From: Chryseobacterium panacisoli
GTDB taxonomy: Bacteria > Bacteroidota > Bacteroidia > Flavobacteriales > Weeksellaceae
Direction of reading: 5' to 3'
DNA: 64,000 nt
Assembly: GCF_008274625.1 (NCBI RefSeq)
Contig: NZ_VTRU01000002.1
Location: 434,001-498,000, forward strand
Both the position numbers and the translations under genes were made by a program. The notes beneath the pieces are model-generated. The model did no database searches. It worked only from the letters and a program-made list of their open reading frames with translations, and was not told the origin of the DNA. Shown piece after piece: positions 54,901 to 63,858 of this stretch (positions are counted from its first letter, which is position 1; each line of letters opens with the position of its first letter).

Positions 54901-55713
54901 TTAAAAAACAGTTGCAGCAAGCTGAATTCTGGCATATTTATTAGATGGATTCCACATTGCCATCATGGATACAGGAAGACTGTAATGATCTGTGATCTTA
55001 ACCACTTTTCCTGCTTTTACCCCTATATTTACAATGTCGAAGCTGTTTTTGCCATTACCATACAAAAAGGTTTTGTCGTTAAGAGCAAATCCGGCTCCTA
55101 CAAAAGCATCCAGGTTTACTTTCTGTCCACTGATGACAGGATAAGTTGCCTGCACATAAGTAGAGTATTTGTTTTTCTTATAAGTTCCGTCAGCTTCCAG
55201 AATGACTTCTCCCGCATTGGCTCCTCCATACAGCATGATATCTGCTTCAATATTGATCGGAAAAGAAGGTCCGAAAGTATAATTTGTTCTTAAATCAATA
55301 ATATGGGCGGTTCTTCTCTGTGAATAGCTGAAGATATCATCAGCGGCCACTGCAGTATTGATATTCCTGGAGTTATAAAGATCCCATAATCCAATATAAA
55401 AACGACCGTCGGAATATTGAATATAGTAATTGATCTCCTTATAATGGGTGTTGTCCTTGTCATCGGCTAATGCAGAAGCTCCCCAAATTCCCACTTTCCA
55501 TTTCTTCTCCGCATCCAGAGCATATGACAGATTTCCCATCACAACAGGTTTATCTGTAATAATAAGACCTCTCCATAAGTGATTGTTCTGAATGTTGGCG
55601 GTAAAATCAAGTCTTCCTTCTTTGGTATCCTTAGCTTCACCATTTTCCTGTGAAAATAACCTTCCTGTGCCTATAGCAAGAAGAAAGATTCCCTTTAAGA
55701 TTTTTTTCATCAT
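54901..55713 (-). CDS. Outer-membrane barrel in the glycerol operon (TorF-like putative porin)
   Basis: About 270 aa starting MMKKILKGIFLLAIGTG; the in-frame extension further upstream lies inside glpF and is not a signal peptide. The mature protein begins LDFTANIQNNHLWRGLIITDKPVVMGNLSYAL, then GIWGAS. It is similar in style to TorF-type porins (a W/F-RG-x-T-D-xP pattern), with strands ending YARIQLAATVF. It starts 5 nt after glpF, so it belongs to the glp operon and may be the outer-membrane entry route for glycerol or glycerol phosphodiesters. This is inference. Confidence 0.7.
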   Translation of the reverse strand: MMKKILKGIFLLAIGTGRLFSQENGEAKDTKEGRLDFTANIQNNHLWRGLIITDKPVVMGNLSYALDAEKKWKVGIWGASALADDKDNTHYKEINYYIQYSDGRFYIGLWDLYNSRNINTAVAADDIFSYSQRRTAHIIDLRTNYTFGPSFPINIEADIMLYGGANAGEVILEADGTYKKNKYSTYVQATYPVISGQKVNLDAFVGAGFALNDKTFLYGNGKNSFDIVNIGVKAGKVVKITDHYSLPVSMMAMWNPSNKYARIQLAATVF

Positions 55714-55718
55714 TTGTT

Positions 55719-56450
55719 TTATTTTAAAAATCCATATATAAGTGCTGCGATAATAGCCCCTATAATAGGGCCTACAACAGGAATCCAGGCATACCCCCAA
55801 TCACTGCTTCCTTTTACAGGTAAAATAGCATGCATGATTCTTGGTGCAAGATCTCTTGCCGGGTTGATGGCATATCCTGTAGTTCCTCCAAGAGATAAAC
55901 CAATTGCCCAAACTACAAATGTAACAGGGATTGCTCCAATAGAACCAAGTCCTACTTTAGCGGCTGGATCTGCCTGTAAAGAAATACTTGGATCCGCAAA
56001 ATAGAATACACAGAATACCAGAACAAATGTTCCGATAATCTCACTGATCAGATTAGAAGATGTTTTCCTGATAGCCGGGCCAGTACTGAAGCAGGCTAGT
56101 TTAGCTCCTTCATCTTCCGTAATTGCAAAATGATCTTTGTGGAACAGCCACACTAAAAATGCTCCCAGCATTCCTCCAATCATCTGAGCTGCGATATAAG
56201 ACGGAACAAGATCCCAGGAAAATTTCCCTGCAGTGGCTAGTCCAATAGTTACAGCTGGGTTCAGATGGGCACCACTTATTGGCCCCGCAACGGTTACTCC
56301 CACAAAAACGGCTAGTGCCCAAGCGGTAGTAATAACAATCCATCCGGAATTATTTCCTTTCGTATCTTTTAAGACAACATTGGCTACAACACCGTTGCCT
56401 AGCAATATAAGAAGCATCGTCCCGATAACTTCTGCAATAAATGGGGTCAT
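55719..56450 (-). CDS. glpF: Glycerol facilitator (aquaglyceroporin)
   Basis: 243 aa with six membrane helices and two half-helices carrying the NPA boxes: N64 in GAHLNPAVTIG and N196 in GYAINPARDLAPR. The Asp after the second box is typical of glycerol-conducting members. It lets glycerol across the inner membrane, where GlpK traps it. Third gene of glpD-glpK-glpF. Confidence 0.95.
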   Translation of the reverse strand: MTPFIAEVIGTMLLILLGNGVVANVVLKDTKGNNSGWIVITTAWALAVFVGVTVAGPISGAHLNPAVTIGLATAGKFSWDLVPSYIAAQMIGGMLGAFLVWLFHKDHFAITEDEGAKLACFSTGPAIRKTSSNLISEIIGTFVLVFCVFYFADPSISLQADPAAKVGLGSIGAIPVTFVVWAIGLSLGGTTGYAINPARDLAPRIMHAILPVKGSSDWGYAWIPVVGPIIGAIIAALIYGFLK

Positions 56451-56471
56451 ATAAGTTTTTTTATAAGTGAA

Positions 56472-57968
56472 TTAATCTTCTATCCAGCTTTGAGAACGTG
56501 ATACAGCTCTTCTCCAGGAGTGTACCATTTTATCAACATGTTCTTTTTCCAACTGAGGATGGAAATCTTTATCAACAATCCATTGAGACTGGATTTCCGC
56601 TATATCTTTCCAGTACCCTACAGCAAGGCCGGCAAGGTAGGCTGCTCCCAATGCCGTTGTTTCAAGAGTTTTAGGTCGTGTAATTTTAAAACCGAAAAGG
56701 TCAGACTGTATCTGCATCAGAAGATCGCTGGCAGAGGCACCTCCGTCTACTCTTAATTCAAGGCTTGCTCTTCCGGAATCTGCTTCCATTGCTTTTACAA
56801 TATCATACACCTGAAATGCAATTCCTTCCAATGTAGCTCTTGCAATATGGGCATCGGTAGTACCACGGGTGATACCTACAATAGTACCACGGGCATATTG
56901 ATCCCAATAAGGGGCACCAAGACCCGTTAATGCAGGAACGAAATATACGCCGCCATTATCTTCTACAGAAGCTGCCAGTTCGTTCACCTGATCAGAAGAA
57001 TGAATAAGTTTGAGACCATCTCTTAACCATTGAATGGCCGCACCACCTACAAATACACTTCCTTCTAATGCATAGTTCACTTCTCCATTGATTTTCCAGG
57101 CTACTGTTGTAAGAAGGTTGTTTTTAGAAGAAACAGCTTCTGTTCCCGTATTCATTAATAAGAAACAACCTGTTCCATAAGTGTTTTTCACCATTCCCGG
57201 AGTGATACACATCTGGCCAAATAAGGCCGCCTGCTGGTCACCTGCAATTCCGGCGATCGGGATTTTGGTAGAGAACAGAGTAGTGGCAGTTTCACCGTAT
57301 ATCTCGCTGCTCTGTTTTACCGTAGGCAGAATGGTTTTTGGAATATCGAATAATTCTAATAAATCATTGTCCCATTCTAAAGTATGAATATTCAGAAGCA
57401 TTGTTCTGCTGGCATTGGATACATCTGTAATAAACATTTTTCCACGGGTAAGTTTCCAGACAAGCCAGGTATCAACAGTTCCGAAACATAGTTTTCCTTC
57501 TTCCGCCTTTTGTCTAGCTCCTTCTACATTGTCAAGAATCCATTTTAGTTTGGTCGCTGAAAAATAAGCATCCAGAACAAGCCCTGTTTTTTCTTTGATC
57601 ATTTCAGCATGCCCTTGTTCTTTCAGTTCGTCACAGTATTTTGAGGTTCTGCGGTCCTGCCATACAATAGCATTGTAGATGGGTTCTCCGCTTTCTTTGT
57701 CCCAAACGATTGTTGTTTCACGTTGATTCGTAATACCGATCGCGGCAACTTCCAGTCCGGAGATACCTGCTTTCGCTATACTTTCTGCAGCTACAGAGAT
57801 TTGTGATGACCAGATTTCATTGGGATCGTGCTCTACCCAGCCTGGGGTAGGAAATATCTGTTCGAAATCTTTTTGCGATACATATTTGATTTCTCCACTG
57901 TGGTTGAAGAGAATCGCTCTGGAGGACGTTGTCCCCTGGTCTAGAGCGAGAATTAGTTTTTCATTCAT
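56472..57968 (-). CDS. glpK: Glycerol kinase
   Basis: 498 aa, FGGY family. It has [15 protein letters not shown] at the N-terminus, [34 protein letters not shown] and [14 protein letters not shown]. It phosphorylates glycerol to sn-glycerol 3-phosphate with ATP. It starts 10 nt after glpD and is followed by glpF after 21 nt. Confidence 0.97.
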   Translation of the reverse strand: MNEKLILALDQGTTSSRAILFNHSGEIKYVSQKDFEQIFPTPGWVEHDPNEIWSSQISVAAESIAKAGISGLEVAAIGITNQRETTIVWDKESGEPIYNAIVWQDRRTSKYCDELKEQGHAEMIKEKTGLVLDAYFSATKLKWILDNVEGARQKAEEGKLCFGTVDTWLVWKLTRGKMFITDVSNASRTMLLNIHTLEWDNDLLELFDIPKTILPTVKQSSEIYGETATTLFSTKIPIAGIAGDQQAALFGQMCITPGMVKNTYGTGCFLLMNTGTEAVSSKNNLLTTVAWKINGEVNYALEGSVFVGGAAIQWLRDGLKLIHSSDQVNELAASVEDNGGVYFVPALTGLGAPYWDQYARGTIVGITRGTTDAHIARATLEGIAFQVYDIVKAMEADSGRASLELRVDGGASASDLLMQIQSDLFGFKITRPKTLETTALGAAYLAGLAVGYWKDIAEIQSQWIVDKDFHPQLEKEHVDKMVHSWRRAVSRSQSWIED

Positions 57969-57978
57969 GTATATAATG

Positions 57979-59577
57979 CTAATTTAGGTTGATAACTTTA
58001 GGTGAATAAGGAGTTAATAAGTACCCTTTTGCTAATTCAATAAATTCATTTTCCTGCTGCTGAGCCCATTCTTCGGAATATCCCTTTTCTTCAGCAATGA
58101 TTCTTGCTACATTATGAGCGCTGTCTATAGCGGCTCTTGCATCAAGAAACAGTAAACGTACTCTTCTTGCCAAGATATCTTCAATAGTTTCTGCCATTTC
58201 CGTTCTTACAGCCCAAACTATTTCTGCCACTGTAAAAGGATGGTCCGGGTGAATTTTTTTGGCATATCGAGGATTGCTTTCCTGCAATGTTTTTATGGCT
58301 GGGATGTCAGATCCGTAAACGTACAGGTGATTCGTTCTGTCTACCTGTTCTGGTTTTACATTTCCATGGATAGACAAATGCTCGGTTTTGGACGGGCTAT
58401 TACCCAATCTATGGATTTTCATGGCTTCGTTTATAGTATCTTCTGCCATTTTACGGTAGGTAGTCCATTTTCCTCCGATAATAGAAACCAGTCCTGTTTC
58501 TGAAGTAATCACTTTGTGACTTCGGGAAACTTCTTTTGTGCTTTTACTTCCGTCTTTAGGAGCGGCAAGAGGACGAAGCCCGGCAAAAACAGATTTTACA
58601 TCTTCACGGGTCGGTTTTTTAGCTAAATATTGTCTTGCTGTATTTAAAACAAAGTTGATTTCTTCTTCTAAGGCACGGGGCTCGAAACTTTCATCTTTTA
58701 AAAGAGTGTCTGTAGTTCCTACTAAAGCTCTGTCATGCCATGGAACAACAAATAAGACCCTGCCATCTGAAGTTTTAGGAATCATGATGGCATCATCACT
58801 TTTCAGGAAAGATTTATCCAGTACAAGGTGAATTCCCTGGCTTGGTACAACGAGTTTACCATGCTTAGGATTGTTCATATTAAGGATGTCATTCGTAAAG
58901 ACACCGGTTGCATTGATGACCACTTTACCATGAATCTGATATTGCTGTTTAGAAAACTGGTCTTCTGCAACAACACCGATTACTTTATCGGAAGCATCTT
59001 TTAGAAGGTTGATGACTTTTACATAATTGACTGCACTTCCTCCTTTTTCAATAATGGTTTGGGTAAGGTTAATCGCAAGTCTGGCATCGTCAAATTGTCC
59101 GTCCTGGTAAACAACACCACTCATCAAGTGATTTTGTTCAATAGTAGGAAGCTTTTCAACAGTTTTTGATTTGCTGATGTATTTTGTTTTTCCCAAACTT
59201 AATTTTCCGGCAAGGAAATCATAAACGGACAGTCCTATTTTATAGTAGATTCCTCCCCACCATGTATAATTTGGAATAATGAAAGACTGATTTTTTACGA
59301 TATGTGCTGCATTTTTTGCTAAGAGACCTCTTTCTTTTAATGCTTCTTTTACCAATCCGACATCTCCCTGGGCAAGATATCTTACTCCGCCGTGTACCAA
59401 TTTGGTACTTCTGCTGGATGTTGCTTTTGCAAAGTCATGAGATTCAATTAATAAAGTTTTGAATCCTCTGCTTACTGCGTCTAATGCTGAACCTAAACCA
59501 CTGGCTCCTCCTCCTATGACTATAAAGTCCCATTCTTTTACATTGGTTAACTTACTGAGTTCTTCGTTTCGTTTCAT
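57979..59577 (-). CDS. glpD: Aerobic glycerol-3-phosphate dehydrogenase
   Basis: 532 aa. The FAD-binding motif [19 protein letters not shown] is near residue 20, then [21 protein letters not shown]. The C-terminal helical domain ends [26 protein letters not shown]. It oxidises glycerol 3-phosphate to dihydroxyacetone phosphate and passes electrons to the quinone pool. First gene of the glp operon, divergent from the DeoR-type regulator. Confidence 0.96.
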   Translation of the reverse strand: MKRNEELSKLTNVKEWDFIVIGGGASGLGSALDAVSRGFKTLLIESHDFAKATSSRSTKLVHGGVRYLAQGDVGLVKEALKERGLLAKNAAHIVKNQSFIIPNYTWWGGIYYKIGLSVYDFLAGKLSLGKTKYISKSKTVEKLPTIEQNHLMSGVVYQDGQFDDARLAINLTQTIIEKGGSAVNYVKVINLLKDASDKVIGVVAEDQFSKQQYQIHGKVVINATGVFTNDILNMNNPKHGKLVVPSQGIHLVLDKSFLKSDDAIMIPKTSDGRVLFVVPWHDRALVGTTDTLLKDESFEPRALEEEINFVLNTARQYLAKKPTREDVKSVFAGLRPLAAPKDGSKSTKEVSRSHKVITSETGLVSIIGGKWTTYRKMAEDTINEAMKIHRLGNSPSKTEHLSIHGNVKPEQVDRTNHLYVYGSDIPAIKTLQESNPRYAKKIHPDHPFTVAEIVWAVRTEMAETIEDILARRVRLLFLDARAAIDSAHNVARIIAEEKGYSEEWAQQQENEFIELAKGYLLTPYSPKVINLN

Positions 59578-59601
59578 AAATGTTTCGTTTATGTTTCGTT
59601 T
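59567..59601 (-). promoter_or_regulatory. Putative operator: TTTCGTTT repeats
   Basis: TTTCGTTT occurs at 59567-59574, 59583-59590 and 59594-59601; the last two are 11 bp apart and lie within ATGTTTCGTTT repeats. Their position around the expected glpD transcription start suits a repressor site for the DeoR-type protein encoded next door. Confidence 0.5.
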
Positions 59602-59602
59602 T

Positions 59603-59631
59603 CAAATATATAAATTAAAAATGAAAGCAAA
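59603..59631 (-). promoter_or_regulatory. Promoter of the glp operon
   Basis: On the minus strand TTTG (complement of 59628-59631), 17 nt and TATATTTG (complement of 59603-59610) match the Bacteroidota consensus. Confidence 0.6.
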
Positions 59632-59671
59632 AAGAAAATAAATGAAATTTTAAGAAGTGAAAAAAAAACGG

Positions 59672-59679
59672 TAATTTTG
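59672..59679 (+). promoter_or_regulatory. -7 element of the DeoR-type regulator gene
   Basis: TAATTTTG ends 6 nt before the first ATG (59685), so the mRNA would be almost leaderless, or translation starts at the next ATG (59694). Confidence 0.45.
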
Positions 59680-59684
59680 ATGAA

Positions 59685-60458
59685 ATGAATAAAATGGAAA
59701 AGCTAATACCAAGACAGGATGAAATATTGAAAGAGCTTGATGAAAAAGGACATGTTCTTGTTCAGGACCTGTGTGAAAAGCTTAATGTTTCTTCAGTTAC
59801 GATTCGAAAGGATTTGAACTATCTTGAAAGCCTGGGACTTCTGTTCAGAAATCATGGAGGGGCAAGTAAGCAGGTGAGGTATGCTTATGAAAAAAATGTA
59901 GTAGAGAAAGAAAGTATCAATGTAGAGGCGAAACAGGCTATTGCAAGAGCTGCTTTGCAGTTGATTCAGGAAAATGACTGTATTATTCTGGCTTCCGGAA
60001 CTACGATGCATTATCTTGCCAGAATGCTGATGAATTTTGGTCCGCTTACGGTACTCACATCTTCTTTGAGGGTAGCAATTGAACTTTGCAATAATCCTAA
60101 TATTAATATTATACAATTGGGTGGGGAAGTGCGAAAAAGCTCAACTTCAATAGTTGGGTCTATTTCTGAAGGAATTCTCAAGCAGTTTTCCTGTAATAAG
60201 CTTTTTCTGGGTGTTGATGGAATTGATATTGATTTTGGAATCAGCACATCCAATGCTGCGGAAGCCCATCTGAATCAGCTTATGATAGAGTGTTCCGAAA
60301 AAGTGGTCATTCTGGGTGATTCTTCAAAACTGAATAAAAAAGGTTTTGGAAAGATCGCTTCTTTGGATAAAGTGGATTATCTCATTACGGACAGCGGTAT
60401 TTGTGATGAGAATAGAGTGGAACTGGAGGAAAAAGGAGTTACGGTAATTGTGAAATAG
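59685..60458 (+). CDS. DeoR/GlpR-family transcriptional repressor
   Basis: 257 aa. The N-terminal DeoR helix-turn-helix (IPRQDEILKELDEKGHVLVQDLCEKLNVSSVTIRKDL) is followed by RNHGGA. The C-terminal sugar-phosphate-binding domain shows ILASGTTMHYLARML and KLFLGVDGID. It is transcribed away from glpD, so it very likely represses glpDKF and is released by glycerol 3-phosphate. The start at 59685 or the ATG at 59694 cannot be separated. Confidence 0.9.
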   Translation: MNKMEKLIPRQDEILKELDEKGHVLVQDLCEKLNVSSVTIRKDLNYLESLGLLFRNHGGASKQVRYAYEKNVVEKESINVEAKQAIARAALQLIQENDCIILASGTTMHYLARMLMNFGPLTVLTSSLRVAIELCNNPNINIIQLGGEVRKSSTSIVGSISEGILKQFSCNKLFLGVDGIDIDFGISTSNAAEAHLNQLMIECSEKVVILGDSSKLNKKGFGKIASLDKVDYLITDSGICDENRVELEEKGVTVIVK

Positions 60459-60486
60459 CTTCGTAGAGCTAAAGAACTTACTATAT

Positions 60487-60526
60487 TAAAATAGAGACAT
60501 TCTGTTTCCGGAAGGTCTCTATTTTA
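60487..60526. terminator. Bidirectional terminator
   Basis: A 12-bp perfect stem (60487-60498 with 60515-60526), AT-rich at its base, lies between the convergent regulator and GNAT genes. Confidence 0.75.
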
Positions 60527-60543
60527 AATAAGGATTACTTGAT

Positions 60544-60987
60544 TTATACTTTCCAGAAAAATCTTTCTTTGGTTTTTCTTTCTGCTCCGAGACGGCTATA
60601 GAATTTAATTGCTTTTGTATTGAAGCCCGGCGTTTGCCATTGAATAATTGAGCAGCCTACTGTTTTTGAATAACCTCTCACCATTTCCATTATTTGCTTG
60701 CCTATTCCGTTTCCTCTTGCATTTTCTTTTAAAAACAGACAGTCGAGATAAATGTAATAGCCTGCATCCCATGTTGAAAACTGTCTGAAAAATGTGGCAT
60801 ACCCAATAATTTCAGTATCGGATTCAACAATCAGACATTTTAAATTGGATTCTGATTCAAAGAGATGTTTGGAGAGTTTTCCCTTTTTGTTACCTTCATT
60901 AAAATTGCTTTTTTCGTAGAAGGCGTGAGCTTTACATAGCTCAATAATAGAATCAAGGTCTTTCTTTTCTGCAAATCTTATTTTCAT
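60544..60987 (-). CDS. GNAT family N-acetyltransferase
   Basis: 147 aa from the ATG at 60987 (MKIRFAEKKDLDS); the eight extra upstream residues would overlap the rhodanese gene stop. The acetyl-CoA loop is ENARGNGIGKQIMEM (Q/RxxGxG/A type), and the C-terminus NTKAIKFYSRLGAERK is standard. Substrate unknown. It follows the rhodanese gene with 11 nt between and is probably cotranscribed. Confidence 0.88.
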   Translation of the reverse strand: MKIRFAEKKDLDSIIELCKAHAFYEKSNFNEGNKKGKLSKHLFESESNLKCLIVESDTEIIGYATFFRQFSTWDAGYYIYLDCLFLKENARGNGIGKQIMEMVRGYSKTVGCSIIQWQTPGFNTKAIKFYSRLGAERKTKERFFWKV

Positions 60988-60998
60988 GTTTTTTTGAA

Positions 60999-61391
60999 TT
61001 AACAGGCGCATTCAAATTGGCTTCCTTTTGTAGGGTTGGTTCCTTCTGTGGCATAACCATCAAATTTCCACCATTCAATTCCTCCCATCAGCTCCATTAC
61101 TTTAAATCCTAACTGTGTCATTTTTAAAGCTCCTTTTGTAGAAGCGTTACAGCCAATGCCGTCACAATAGCATACATAGATTTTGGATTTGTCGAGATGT
61201 TGAGTATTCTCTTCTGTTATTTCTCTATGAGGAAGATTAATTGCAGAAGGAATATGTTCCTTATCATATCCGTTTGATCTTCGGGTGTCTACTGCTACAT
61301 AATCTGTACTATTCTGAAATACATCATATAAATCTGACGGATCCATTTCATACTTTAATTTTCTTTGGTAGAATTCAGTTTGTTCTTGCAT
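60999..61391 (-). CDS. Rhodanese-like protein
   Basis: 130 aa, a single domain: VAVDTRRSNGYDKEHIPSAINLPH, then the active-site strand VCYCDGIGCNASTKGALKM with C76 at the catalytic position and extra cysteines at 74 and 81. The C-terminus ends ECAC. It would carry persulfide sulfur or resist a thiol stress; the donor and acceptor are unknown. Divergent from a LysR regulator 132 nt away, which probably controls it. Confidence 0.85.
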   Translation of the reverse strand: MQEQTEFYQRKLKYEMDPSDLYDVFQNSTDYVAVDTRRSNGYDKEHIPSAINLPHREITEENTQHLDKSKIYVCYCDGIGCNASTKGALKMTQLGFKVMELMGGIEWWKFDGYATEGTNPTKGSQFECAC

Positions 61392-61413
61392 AATTTTAAA
61401 TTTGTTTATGATG

Positions 61414-61421
61414 CAAAGCTA
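61414..61421 (-). promoter_or_regulatory. -7 element of the rhodanese-GNAT operon
   Basis: TAGCTTTG on the minus strand, 22 nt before the start codon; the -33 region reads TTTTAG at 20 nt distance, a poor match. Confidence 0.45.
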
Positions 61422-61474
61422 TACTCATGGTTCTTGTTTTTCTAAAATTGAAATTGAATGCTTTGCGGTTTTAA

Positions 61475-61489
61475 TTGAAATATTTTCAA
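61475..61489. promoter_or_regulatory. Palindrome in the LysR/rhodanese intergenic region
   Basis: TTGAAA-TAT-TTTCAA, a perfect 6-3-6 inverted repeat with the T-N11-A form that LysR-type proteins bind, placed between the two divergent promoters. Confidence 0.4.
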
Positions 61490-61511
61490 ATATCAATTCT
61501 CATCAGATTGC

Positions 61512-61519
61512 TAACTTTG
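61512..61519 (+). promoter_or_regulatory. -7 element of the LysR gene
   Basis: TAACTTTG ends 4 nt before the ATG at 61524, implying a leaderless or nearly leaderless mRNA. Confidence 0.45.
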
Positions 61520-61523
61520 CGTT

Positions 61524-62417
61524 ATGGAAATCAAGTTTTTAAGGCTTATTAAAACAATTGCAGAAGAGGGAAGTATTGCCAGTTCTTCTGAAAAACTTTT
61601 TTTAACCCAATCAGCATTGAGTCACCAGCTTAAGGATCTTGAGATTCAGCTTGGTTTTAAAGTGTTTTACAGAACCAGGAACAAATGGGAGTTGACTGAA
61701 GAGGGGGATGTGCTTTACAGAACTGCATGTACAGTGATTGACAGTATAGAGAGTGGATTGAATTCTATTCAACAAATAAGGGCTGGAGCAGCAGGTAAAA
61801 TCAAAGTGAGTACAGAATGTTATTCATTCTATCAGGGACTGCCTTTCTTTATTCAGAAAATGGGTGTTCTGTATCCGGAAATTGAAGTGGACTTGGTATT
61901 GGAAGCTACTCATCAACCTGTTTTAAAAGTGATGGCTAACGAAATTGATATTGCAATTGTTACTTTAAAGCCCTCTGATAAAGAACTCATAAGCATTGAA
62001 GTTTTTGAAGATGAAATTTTTGCTGTTATTCATCAGGAGAATCTCTTGAATAATTCTGAATACCTGGAGGCTCACGATTTTCTGACTATTCACCTAATTA
62101 TTCATTCTTTCCCACTAAAGACGGTTTCGGTCTATGAACAGTTTCTGGGCCCAAACGGAATAATGCCGGCGAAAATTTCTGCAGTTCCTTTAACGGAAGT
62201 CGCTTTAGAAATGGTGCAGGCTAATATTGGTATAACTTGTATGCCGAAATGGGCATTGAAATCGTTTAAGCTATCTGATGAGCTATATTTTAAAAAAATT
62301 GGAAAACATGGTTTAAAAAGAAAACATTATCTGGTGGTGAGGAAATCTGATACCGAAAAAAAATACGTTAATGATTTTCTTTTAAACTTCAAAGAGCATT
62401 TTCAAAATTTCAAATAG
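61524..62417 (+). CDS. LysR-type transcriptional regulator
   Basis: 297 aa. The helix-turn-helix (EEGSIASSSEKLFLTQSALSHQLKDLEIQLGFKVFYR) is at about 13-50, and the effector-binding domain at about 90-297. Its N-terminal pattern with SALSHQLKDLE resembles MetR-type LysR proteins, so a role in sulfur or methionine metabolism is possible, consistent with the rhodanese gene on the other side of the shared promoter region. Effector not known. Confidence 0.9.
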   Translation: MEIKFLRLIKTIAEEGSIASSSEKLFLTQSALSHQLKDLEIQLGFKVFYRTRNKWELTEEGDVLYRTACTVIDSIESGLNSIQQIRAGAAGKIKVSTECYSFYQGLPFFIQKMGVLYPEIEVDLVLEATHQPVLKVMANEIDIAIVTLKPSDKELISIEVFEDEIFAVIHQENLLNNSEYLEAHDFLTIHLIIHSFPLKTVSVYEQFLGPNGIMPAKISAVPLTEVALEMVQANIGITCMPKWALKSFKLSDELYFKKIGKHGLKRKHYLVVRKSDTEKKYVNDFLLNFKEHFQNFK

Positions 62418-62471
62418 TTTTTGATATCAAATCGCTAATTGATTAAAAATCAAAATATTTTACTTGAAATA

Positions 62472-62502
62472 TTTGTCAGTTATAAAATAATTCATAAATT
62501 TG
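62472..62502 (+). promoter_or_regulatory. Promoter of the rplC operon
   Basis: TTTG at 62472-62475, exactly 19 nt, then TAAATTTG at 62495-62502. It has the same near-ideal spacing as the str promoter, leaving a leader of about 100 nt. Confidence 0.8.
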
Positions 62503-62525
62503 CACACTCATTTTAGGAGCGTAGT

Positions 62526-62588
62526 ATGCCTATATCAAAAGTAGAAATTACTTCAGACTTCCGAAAAATGGGGATAAATAAAGGATAA
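62526..62588 (+). other. 20-codon ORF in the rplC leader
   Basis: ATG at 62526 to TAA at 62586 encodes MPISKVEITSDFRKMGINKG, fully inside the mRNA leader, 20 nt before the rplC start. It may be a leader peptide or an accident of an AT-rich leader; no RNA structure is obvious to me. Confidence 0.3.
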
Positions 62589-62608
62589 ATTTTATTATAA
62601 TATAAACA

Positions 62609-63235
62609 ATGTCAGGTATTATTGGTAAAAAAATCGGTATGACGTCTTTGTTTAACGAAGAAGGAAAAAACATTCCTTGTACAGTTATTCAAGCTGGTCC
62701 ATGCTCGGTTTTACAGGTCAGAACCTTAGAAAAAGACGGTTATAAAGCTGTTCAATTAGGTTTCGATGACAAGAGTGAGAAGAACGTTGGTAAAGCGTTA
62801 GCTGGTCATTTTAAAAAGGCTGGTTCTGCTCCTAAAGCTAAATTAGTAGAATTCTACAGAGAATTCGTTGATGAAGTAAAAGTAGGAGAAGAAGTAAAAG
62901 TTGATCTATTCACTGAAGGTGAATATGTTGACGTAACAGGAACTTCAAAAGGTAAAGGCTTCCAGGGTGTTGTTAAGAGACACGGATTTGGAGGTGTAAT
63001 GCAGGCAACTCATGGTCAGCACAACAGACTTAGAGCTCCAGGTTCTATCGGTGCTGGTTCAGACCCTTCAAGAGTATTCAAAGGGATGAGAATGGCTGGA
63101 AGAATGGGAGGTGAGCAGGTAACTGTTCAAAACCTTCAAGTGTTAAAAGTTGATCAAGAACAAAATCTTTTAGTAGTAAAAGGTGCTGTTCCGGGAGCTA
63201 AAAATTCTTATGTAATTATCAGAAAATGGAACTAG
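62609..63235 (+). CDS. rplC: 50S ribosomal protein L3
   Basis: 208 aa starting [15 protein letters not shown], with [16 protein letters not shown] and [31 protein letters not shown], the long loop reaching the peptidyl-transferase centre. It is the first gene of the S10-type operon here because rpsJ is elsewhere. It overlaps rplD by 10 nt. Confidence 0.98.
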   Translation: MSGIIGKKIGMTSLFNEEGKNIPCTVIQAGPCSVLQVRTLEKDGYKAVQLGFDDKSEKNVGKALAGHFKKAGSAPKAKLVEFYREFVDEVKVGEEVKVDLFTEGEYVDVTGTSKGKGFQGVVKRHGFGGVMQATHGQHNRLRAPGSIGAGSDPSRVFKGMRMAGRMGGEQVTVQNLQVLKVDQEQNLLVVKGAVPGAKNSYVIIRKWN

Positions 63236-63855
63236 TAGTATTAAATACATCAGGAAAAGAGACCGGAAGAAAAGTAACTCTAGACGAAACAGTATTCGGA
63301 ATTGAGCCAAATCAGCACGCGGTTTACTTAGAAGTTAAACAGTATCTTGCTGCACAAAGACAGGGTACTCATAAAGCTAAAGAAAGAAGCGAAATTACTG
63401 CTTCTACTAAAAAGCTTAAGAAGCAAAAAGGATCAGGATCTGCTAGATATGGTGATATCAAATCTCCAACTTTCAGAGGTGGAGGTAGAGTATTCGGACC
63501 AAAACCAAGAGACTACAGATTCAAATTGAACAAAGCTCTTAAGAGATTAGCTAAGAAATCTGTTTTATCTCAGAAAATGAGAGACAACAGCATCAGAGTT
63601 TTGGAAGATATGAGCTTAAGCGCTCCTAGAACTAAAGATTTCATTACAGTATTAAATGCTTTGGCATTAAACGACAAGAAAGCTTTATTTATCCTTCCTG
63701 AAGCTAACAAGAATGTATATTTATCTTCAAGAAACTTACCTAAAGCTAAAGTAATGAACTTCAACGAAGTTAGTTCTTACGATTTAGTAAATGCAGGTGA
63801 AGTTGTATTCTTCGAAGGTGCAGTTGAAAAATTCCAGGAAAATTTAAAGAAATAA
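63226..63855 (+). CDS. rplD: 50S ribosomal protein L4
   Basis: 209 aa. [53 protein letters not shown] is the extended loop that lines the exit tunnel. It has the usual length and order after rplC. Confidence 0.98.
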   Translation: MELVVLNTSGKETGRKVTLDETVFGIEPNQHAVYLEVKQYLAAQRQGTHKAKERSEITASTKKLKKQKGSGSARYGDIKSPTFRGGGRVFGPKPRDYRFKLNKALKRLAKKSVLSQKMRDNSIRVLEDMSLSAPRTKDFITVLNALALNDKKALFILPEANKNVYLSSRNLPKAKVMNFNEVSSYDLVNAGEVVFFEGAVEKFQENLKK

Positions 63856-63858
63856 GTC

